DNA of 64,000 nt from Apium graveolens. Lineage: Eukaryota > Streptophyta > Magnoliopsida > Apiales > Apiaceae. The DNA lies in contig NC_133653.1 of the NCBI RefSeq assembly GCF_009905375.1, positions 60,143,956 to 60,207,955 of the forward strand. Direction: 5' to 3'. Position 1 is the first letter of the stretch. The number at the start of each line of letters is the position of its first letter. The translations under genes and the position numbers were made by a program. Below the pieces are notes generated by a model, which saw only the letters and a list, made by a program, of their open reading frames with translations, did not search any database and was not told where the DNA came from. Shown here piece by piece: positions 56,601 through 64,000 of this stretch.

Positions 56601-59600
56601 ATTTTTTTTCTCCCTCTTTTTTACTGGTTACTTTGTAAGTATTAAGCTCTTAGAGTATCACAACTAATCCCGATATTTTCACCCTGAAATGGAAATTAAT
56701 TGATAAGCGACCTCCCCCTAATCCAGTAGATCGTATGCTATTGTGTTAACCTTATAATTCCTTTCTTTACATGTTAAGGTATCAAATGATGCAGGAATTC
56801 TTATTACTAGAAATATAGCCGAGAATCATTAGAAGTCGATATGTAAGTATGCAACAGAAGTATGTAAACATTGATGTGAATTTTGTTACCTAGTACTAAC
56901 TATGGCCGTAGTCATCAGTTGCAGTTGACATGCAAATCCTCGTTGATCTTTACTAAGTATTACGTGAAGAATGCATTTGTTTCCCGTAGGACTGCAATTA
57001 TATAAATAATCTAAGCACTATCTTAATATTTGCATGAAGCATGTATGATGAGTTCACTTTACCGGATGTTTGGGTTTTAGTTAGTGAATTTGTTTAGTTA
57101 CATGAATAGGTCGATATGTGGCTCCAGAGGTTTTCAGAAATCAAGAATATGATACGAAAGTTGACGTCTTCTCATTTGCATTAATTTTGCAGGAGGTACA
57201 TTTTCTATTTACAGTCTCCAATCCAATGTTTTATTATATAATTTTTTTTTCCAAGAAAAGCATAAAAAGTATGGTTTATTTACTCCTTGTTCCTCATGAT
57301 TACCATGTCCATTTTTCTATATGTTTACCAGTTATACAAATAGTACTTGACTTTTTGAGTTTTGGATTTACCAAATATGCTCATTATTTGGTTCTTGCAA
57401 GTTACAGTTGTCATTTGAGTGAAATAATTTTAATTATATGATAAGTGACAGGAGTTGTAAGATTTGATTTTTTAAGTGCTAGGTTCTTAATACAGTGGTA
57501 TTATTAAAACGGCTTATCCTGTGAGTTGTTAACTCATTTTGCAATTATAGTGGACATTCAAGTAACTATCTGGTACAATCATATTAATTAAGCGTACACT
57601 ATACTTTGCACAAATTTTTGTTAGGGAGCATCTTTTGGCCTTGCTGCTCGTTGATTAGGAAAAATGTAGTAGAACATTTGAATGAGTTAGATACCAGAAA
57701 CATGTTTTGCTTCCTACATGAGGAAACTTAATTAGCAACGATACAAATTGGATGATTTGCAGGCTAATGAAGTGAGACGTAGTATTTTCTTAGATACATG
57801 TACCTTGAGAAGTCGGCATAAATAATCTAGAAATTGTGATTCCATCGCACCTAGATTATAATTAATAACACCCCTAATAGCGTACACTTGCAATTATTGA
57901 CTTGACATTGATCAATAGAAACTATATAAAATTATTACATGCTGATAAATACGAACAGGAGAAATACACACATGGATTATAGTCTAAGAAGAGCCGGTCT
58001 CTTGCTGTGTGTTCCCTGATTTAATGTTAAAAAGACTACAAGGGTTTTTTCTTTCACTAAAAAATTTCTTATGGCATGTTCCCAAAGTTATTTACAAAAG
58101 AGAAAGGAATCTGATTAAAAAAGAAAAGGAAATTCTTAATTCGAAACAGTCTTCCCAAAAGTGCGAAGCTTAAAAGAGAAATAAGCTTAAAATATTCTGA
58201 TAGCTACACAAATGTCATTTATCATCTTTTAATAAACTTGTTATTCTTCTCTATTAAATAATTGGGTAACACTAGAGAGAGTTTATATGAGCATTCCCCT
58301 CTTATTCTCCCAACTATTATTCCTCTTTTCTTTGTTATCCCAAAAAACTCAGGATAATGTATTAGGATTACAGTTCTTTAGTTATCTCATATGAGTGATG
58401 ATTTTTAATTCCCCTTAAAAAGGTATGATATGGTGAGCTTAAAAATAAGTTTAGTTATTAATCCCACGGAGAGGTAAATAAATTATTGTTAATCATTTCT
58501 TAAGAGTTAGGGTCCGGCTATAGGCAGGGAATTTCAGGGAGTAGCCCGCTTCTTGAGCTTGATCAGCAAAGCAAATACATAATTTCTTGTGAGACAAGGA
58601 CAATTAGGAGTTTTCATGTCAGGGATTATTCTCTTAAGAACTTTATGTCTCGAGAATACTGACAAAGAATTGTAATAGAATTCTGTAAGAAAATCTTGCA
58701 CTAGTCAGTTACCTTTGTTATTCATGGTGTGCATTAGCAACCAATTGTGTCGGTCTTAAAAGGCCTAACAAGTTGATGTTTGTGATGTGTTGTACTCAAG
58801 ATGATTGAGGGCTGTCCTCCATTTTCCACAAAGCCAGAAACTGATGTTCCTAAAGAATTTGCTGCCAAGAATCGGCCTCCATTTAAAGCTCCTGCAAAGT
58901 ACTATGCCCATGGACTAAAAGAGTATGTTCTCATTGTTTTCTGGTGGAAGACCATTTGTATCGTATGTTGGATATGTGCATTTCTTTTTCTTACTTTGTA
59001 TTGTCCAATGCAAGATAAATGACCAACTTACTAATTATTGGCTGAAAATTAATTGCAACTGTGCGTAACTAAATACCGACACCGATGAATAGATGCATTA
59101 ATAAAATCAGAAAATCAGAAAATCAGAAACCGTTAAGTAATTAACTATATTGTTTATTTCTGTAAGACAGACATCTTTGAGTCGGAATTTCTTAGGGGAG
59201 GGATTGAAATTTCATTCTTTTCATACTGATGTCATATTATGCACGCTTAAAGTTCTTCATTACAATGATTATATATCAACAGTATTAAGTTGAGAACAAT
59301 ATTCGACCAGCCAATCTTACAATCTAGAAAATTTTCTAAATATCATTAATAATGTTGCAGTAATTAGTAAGAAACACTCAAGATGTATCCACTTCCCAAA
59401 TTATTTTTAAATTAAGTTTGTTTAGTTGTTGATGTACCTTGCCTACAAATGTGCTTACACAACTCATTGGGATGGTATGCCATATCGCCATAGAAATCTC
59501 GAATGATAAATAGCTTAGCTGGAAAACATGATAATATGATTCTGTGATTTTGATTGCCAAGGCCCTTTTGTCCTTTAAGTTGAATCCACTACTGCCTACT

Positions 59601-60717
59601 ACATTGCACATTGTTTATGGGAGCTCACTTTTGAATTGCCTTAACATAGTGTTGCATATGTGGATGTTTTCTTCCTTCCTGCTGGTACTGTGAATCTGGG
59701 AATTTATAATATTTTATGAAAACTGTTGTAGTCAACCTTTGAAAAATAGAATTTATATCTGAACTTTTGAAGACATTTAAACAGTAATAAAGATTTAGGG
59801 ATGGACATAGTTCTCTTTAAATTTAGCTTTTTCTGACTTTAATTGATTACATTTAGACATTTCAGCTGCTCCACCAAACTTTCTTTTGGCCAAGGAATCA
59901 TATCAGGGCTGCCGAACTTGTCATAATTGTTATATAGCATTCCTGCTCCCTTTCTATCTTTCTTGAGGAAAAGCCAACAAATTACTTTCTGTGGATAGGT
60001 TAATTGAAGAGTGCTGGAATGAGAAGCCAGACAACAGACCAACATTCAAGCAAATAATCGTACGGCTGGAGTCTATCTACATTACACTTCGTCACAAGAA
60101 ACGCTGGAAGGTCTCCCCCCCCCCTCTCTCTCTCACTCATCTCTCCCCTCTCTCCGTCATATTTTTTGTTTGAGATATTCATCTATCCATTTATCTATCT
60201 ATATTTGTTTGGATTATGACATCTTTTAAACTTCAAAGAAGCACACCTTAATAACGGCTCAGTTGAACAACTATATAAAATATGGATTATTACTTTGGCA
60301 TGTATTAATGATAGGACAAGTGGATTTTGTTTTGACTTTTGAGACGTGTGTCAACCTTAAATTTGGTAAGAGCAATGTCTGTAAGACTGAATCGGCATAA
60401 AGTAATTAGAGGACATTTTGGATGTACAAGGATAAGCAAGAAAGTATTAATTGCACTGTGTGTTATGGTTACTACTGCATAATTTAGCAATCAAAGAGTT
60501 CAAGATGCAGAATGGATAAATTGATGAACTGTTGACTATTTACTGTATTGTACGTTGTGAAAACTACTTGCGTGAATGTGTTTTTTCTTAGGCTGGTTGC
60601 TATTAATGTGTGCAGGTTAGACCATTGAAATTCTTTCAAAATCTGGAGGCAATGTGGAAAAAAGATTATTCAAGTTCTAGTAGCCGCGGTCGTTCATCTC
60701 ATGCAACCAGCATATGA
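52449..60717 (+). CDS. Ankyrin-repeat Raf-like protein kinase (integrin-linked kinase family), 12 exons
   Basis: Exons by GT-AG joins that keep frame: 52449-52763, 54454-54528, 54664-54759, 55006-55091, 55174-55294, 55658-55737, 56190-56252, 56365-56483, 57110-57195, 58801-58922, 59999-60110, 60616-60717, giving 458 residues. The N-terminus has RQSSLAP, an acidic patch and ankyrin repeats (TPLHVAACQGKSDVVEMLL, then LADAIHYQNQDVIKLLEKHG). The kinase domain has a degenerate Gly loop (KGTFRIASW), Lys in VAVKTL, HPNVVQFLGAV, IIHCDLEPANIL (HRD replaced by HCD, catalytic Asp kept), ADFGLSKL, VAPEVF and NRPTF. Closest in my memory is the Arabidopsis integrin-linked kinase family in Raf-like group C, including At4g18950 (BHP, guard-cell blue-light signalling) and At3g58760. 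It is a cytosolic Ser/Thr kinase by family. No breaks seen. Confidence 0.92.
53605..53690. repeat. CT/CA microsatellite in kinase intron 1
   Basis: A run of TC dinucleotides passes into a long CA run ending near 53682. Confidence 0.95.
57196..58800 (+). other. Long intron 9 of the kinase gene
   Basis: 1.6 kb against 80-500 bp for most other introns. No ORF or recognisable transposon; AT-rich. Confidence 0.6.
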
Positions 60718-60990
60718 GTACTGGTGGTTGTACATCTATATCCTCTTTGACTTACATCGGTGGAATTTTATCATATCCAATTGAATGAAGTAGAAGAAAT
60801 AACATTGCTTCGGAGTTGTAGAAGACCGGTCCCATTGGTTAAACATATATTTGAATTATCTTCTTCGTGTATGACTTGGTTGGTTGAGAAAGATTGATAA
60901 TGCCGGGTCTTCCTGTAAAGAAAAATCTGATTTTTTTCCGATTTCAGTATGTTTAGCATAAAAAATAAAGAAAAAGTGTAACATAGCATT
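60718..60990 (+). terminator. 3' UTR and candidate polyadenylation signal of the kinase gene
   Basis: AATAAA at 60964-60969, about 250 bp after the stop codon, followed by a GT-rich tract at 60994-61010. A plausible plant 3' end. Confidence 0.5.
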
Positions 60991-61827
60991 CTTTTTGTGT
61001 GTGTGTGTGTACTTTTTAAATTTTTCTATTTAGGGGAGACACTTGTTTACAAGTAAATTGCAATGCAAATCAAGTTCTTGCCTGGTTTCTAATTTTTTAT
61101 TCTAAAAAACATATTACTTTCTCTATCCCATTCATTTCTATATACTTTTTTTTTTGAATTCAATTTTATACATTTCAAATTTATCAAAAATAGTAAAAAT
61201 TTAATAACATAAAAATTAATTACATCCACTACTTATTCCAATCACACTCACTTTATTTATTAAATATTGAATGGTCTCAAAAAACAAAAAACCTTATACA
61301 AACTATGTCAAAATATTTAGTTGTCGATTTATTATGGGTTATTCCCTCACTCATAACGTGGACCTCTCAAACATACAATAAATTCATGTATCATTTTAGA
61401 ACATTTTTAGGAAATATTTGTAGACCCTGCTCAAAATAAAATGTTCAATGGATAAAAGGAAATTGAATATGAATAAAATTATTTGTAGTTCCCATTTCGG
61501 CAGAGGGACAATAATTCCGATCCCATCATATAAGGATGGTTGTAAAGTTTGCAAATTGATTCGGTTTTGTTACCATAATGCGTAGTAGTCATTTCGTCCG
61601 TTTCATTTATATGATCACAGGTTTACAATATCTAATTTCTAATTTGTGTGCTTTCAAATACTTTTTCACAAACTACGGCAAAAAATCAATCCTAAACATA
61701 ATTCATGAATTTCATATAGTCTTTTTTTTTTATCTCTTGAGGGTGTCTCATAATTGATATTTTTAAGCAACTCATCGTCGGCGCACGCACGTTAATGAAG
61801 CACTCTCTTTCGAACAAATAAACACAT
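60991..61827. other. Intergenic AT-rich DNA
   Basis: No gene or repeat recognised. Confidence 0.5.
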
Positions 61828-62482
61828 TAAGTACAAGTAAAACTGTGAAACGAATAATTCGAATACACATCTGTCTAAATTCAGATTCGGATCTGAATCC
61901 AAAAATTCGTATTCATATTTGTATCCGAAAATATTTAAAAAATAATATCTGAATCCGAATCCGGCGGATACTATTCGTGGAATCCGGATCCGACAGATAC
62001 TATCCGGATACAGATAATATCCGAATCCGATTTTCAATCAGATTTTTATTTTAATGTTAAAAATTGAAAAAAATTAATTTTTTTAGTAAAAGTTAAAAAT
62101 TTATTTAAAAAAATTAAAATAAGAGTTAAAGTGATTTAATCATATTTTAATTTTTCAAAAAAAATATTTTATTTATCTTTTCAATATAATTGTTATCTTT
62201 AAATTTTTGAACACAAATGATTTTTTTACATATGTCAGTAAAATTGTTTAAACATAATATTTAATATATATACACACACTATAAATTAATATAATAAATT
62301 ATTATATATATATTCAGATATTATCGGATACAAATATGGCTATATCCGTATCCGTATCCGAAATCGTCGGATTCGAATACGGATAATATCCGCTTTATTT
62401 CGGATATGATTGATATATGAATACAAATTTTTCGGATGAATATCAAATTTTTCTAATTTTTTTGACAACACTAAGTACAAGT
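61828..62482. repeat. Fold-back repeat with CGGATA/TATCCG words
   Basis: The left part (61860-62035) and the right part (62315-62430) are dense in CGGATA, ATCCGAATCCG and their complements. CGGATACAAATATG occurs inverted in the two arms (about 61912 and 62325). TAAGTACAAGT flanks the whole as a direct repeat (61828-61838 and 62472-62482). Probably a non-autonomous DNA transposon; the right end (TTTGACAACACT) looks hAT-like, but I see no matching left terminal repeat. Confidence 0.5.
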
Positions 62483-62494
62483 TCCGGTGGATAG

Positions 62495-63225
62495 TGTTAT
62501 GCCGTCATGGGCCCTAAACAGGTCGCCATGGGTGCATTGAATAGCTGGACTCTCATATGTGTGCTAGAATCATGGATTAATGTGAATTGGGCTCAGCACA
62601 TACGGGCTGGGCTCGTGATACGCGAGCTGGGCTCAGGGCTCAGGTGTCCTCACGCGGGCTGGGCTCAGGTGCCCACATCTTATGAAAACAGAGGTAACAT
62701 TGTAGTACTCGAAAAGAAAGGTGGTGCGGGCCGAGGTGACCAGGCCGGCCCGCATCGAAGGACTTTGTGTGCAACATGGAAAGTGACTCATAGATGACTG
62801 AGTTGCTCGTAGATTTCGGGGCCGACACGGGTTATTCCTACAATTACGGGAAGAAATGCGGAGATGCCGCGAGATTGTAAGAAGCGTGTGGAGCCGGTCG
62901 AGATTTACGTGACTAATTGGCTGAAGGCCTGACTTTATCGTGGGCTTGGGCTGCACGGGTTGGAGAACCCTAACCCTAGCCTACGTGACTTGTTCCCCAA
63001 GAATGATGTGAGGTTTGATCCCTATAAATAGGGTACGTAGGCACTTGTATGAGACATGAGTCGACACTTGATAGATAATAACAAACCCTATTCTTTCTTA
63101 AGAAGTCAATATACAAGCTCAGCCACCACCATACATAACCTTTCTCCGCCCTCAAACACCGTCCTTGATCCTTGTCCCACCTATCAACCTCCACAACACT
63201 GTTATACGAAATTCTCCCAATAACA
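62495..63225 (+). repeat. 5' LTR of Gypsy element F
   Basis: It begins TGTTATGCC and ends CCCAATAACA, inverted terminal TGTTAT/ATAACA. A TATAAATA box lies at 63023-63030. The U3 part is GC-rich with repeated GGGCTGGGCTCAGG words at 62588-62668. The partner LTR lies outside the window. Confidence 0.82.
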
Positions 63226-63227
63226 AT

Positions 63228-63245
63228 TGGCGCTAGAAGGAGGGG
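63228..63245 (+). other. Primer-binding site of element F
   Basis: TGGCGCTAGAAGGAGGGG, two bases after the LTR. This type is common in plant Gypsy elements. I do not assign the tRNA. Confidence 0.75.
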
Positions 63246-63267
63246 GATTTCATCTTAGGGAGAAGAG

Positions 63268-64000
63268 ATGACCAAAGACGGCAAACAAGCGGCGACACCA
63301 GGAAGCGGGGGCAAGAAGAAGGACCAGAACGAGGTCGAGCACACGCCCCCAGAGAATCAGGCACCATCTCCATCAATCGCAACCGTGGATGGGCAGGTGG
63401 TCATGACGTATCTTGAAGGGCTAGCCGATCAGATGAATCAGATCAATGCCCGGATGTCAAGGGTAGAGAGAAGCTCGGTCCAGAACGCCAAGCGTAAGAC
63501 GCGCCGCCTCAAGGTCTCTCAGCGTAGCTGAAAGGGCAAAGGTCCTCAAAAGAGGCTGATCCACGATTTTGATGACGCGGCAACTAAGACCAAACAGAAG
63601 AAAGAGGCATCGCATGAAGAGGAAGATATACCCCAAGGTCATGATGAGCGGGGCAGCCAGATCTCTAAGAGATCGGGGCAGAAGCCAGCTTCATCTGAGG
63701 CAAGGTCGACTAGCGTGCTAGACCGTGTGGGTAAAAAGCTAAGCGAGCACGACCTTAGGCTTAAGTTAGAGAATTGCAAGAAAGAGAGAGAAGAAAAAGA
63801 GCCCGCGGATCAGAGAGGCTCAAAAAGAGAGCGTGCGACGACCCCTCCCGAAAAACGTCAGCGCACCTCGTCCCGGAGGGAGGAGAGACGTAGACGCAGA
63901 GACAATCATGAAGAGGAGTCACAAGTGCGAGCTGGTGGAGGAGGACGCCGCGAGCGACCTCAAGGCTCACACCATTCGAGTAATGCGGGTGGTGACAGAG
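63268..64000 (+). pseudogene. Element F gag N-terminal part (open at window end, one internal TGA)
   Basis: The ATG at 63268 (MTKDGKQAATPG) follows the primer site closely. The protein is highly charged, rich in Lys, Arg, Glu and Ser, with YLEGLADQMNQINARMSRVE as a short coiled-coil-like stretch. TGA at 63529-63531 interrupts it after RRLKVSQRS. The same frame is then open to the window end (over 150 codons, e.g. SVLDRVGKKLSEHDLRLK). A CGA-to-TGA change would explain the stop. The conserved capsid part lies beyond the window. Confidence 0.7.

Larger units (their letters stand above)
62495..64000 (+). mobile_element. Element F: Ty3/Gypsy retrotransposon, 5' part
   Basis: LTR, primer-binding site and the gag beginning are present, and the element runs off the window. 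GC content is visibly higher than in the neighbouring DNA. The primer site and charged gag N-terminus resemble Tat-type Gypsy elements. Confidence 0.8.

Noticed and set aside
58801..59022. Exon 10 as a free-standing small gene
   Set aside because: MIEGCPPF is an internal kinase subdomain that joins exon 9 across a GT-AG intron. The ORF end is intron sequence.

Overview
The window is nuclear plant DNA, almost certainly from a eudicot. It holds one intron-rich plant kinase gene surrounded by nested LTR retrotransposons with plant-type primer-binding sites (initiator-tRNA-Met type for the Copia elements). I cannot name the species. Nothing bacterial, viral or CRISPR-like is present.

Layout. (1) Positions 1-890 and 22157 to about 25060 are one decayed Ty3/Gypsy element, probably Tat-like. 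It is an integrase fragment that resumes after two insertions, followed by a possible antisense ORF. (2) Element A, 891-9957 (+), is a 9.07 kb Copia element resembling the Angela/BARE (Tork) group. It has 1.57 kb LTRs, TSD GGATA, and a polyprotein broken by one frameshift and one stop. (3) Element B, 9967-22151 (-), is a 12.2 kb SIRE/Maximus-type Copia element with 616 bp LTRs, TSD ATGCA and near-identical LTRs. Its 1537-codon gag-pol is interrupted by one amber codon. It also carries an intact 1236-codon ORF2 (the so-called env-like gene) and a small ORF between pol and ORF2. A and B sit 9 bp apart in the same Gypsy integrase codon region.

(4) Positions 26749-48511 are a 21.8 kb complex insertion of a second SIRE-type family (elements C and D). 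The outer LTRs share the TSD ACGTC. Inside it are two tandem duplications. One copied 2.37 kb that includes about 316 bp of flanking DNA, the 5' LTR and the start of gag. The other duplicated the gag-pol interior, with about 250 bp of unrelated G-rich filler at the joint. It interrupts what looks like an older minus-strand LTR (E). (5) Positions 50.1-52.3 kb are AT-rich and contain a 115 bp near-perfect inverted repeat.

(6) Positions 52449-60717 (+) are a complete 12-exon gene for an ankyrin-repeat, Raf-like (integrin-linked-kinase family) protein kinase of 458 residues. It is the only clear host gene. (7) Positions 61.8-62.5 kb hold a fold-back repeat. From 62495 to the window end lies the 5' LTR and gag start of another Gypsy element (F).

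The most notable observation is a small ORF with its own TATA box and 5' leader, at the same place (after pol, before ORF2) in both SIRE-type families. It is intact in D although D's gag-pol carries many breaks. Other unusual signals are short motifs scattered in B and in C/D, duplicated core promoters and 56 bp repeat arrays in the C/D LTRs, and a recurrent amber codon at the same reverse-transcriptase site in both families. All protein calls come from reading translations by eye. No database search was run.
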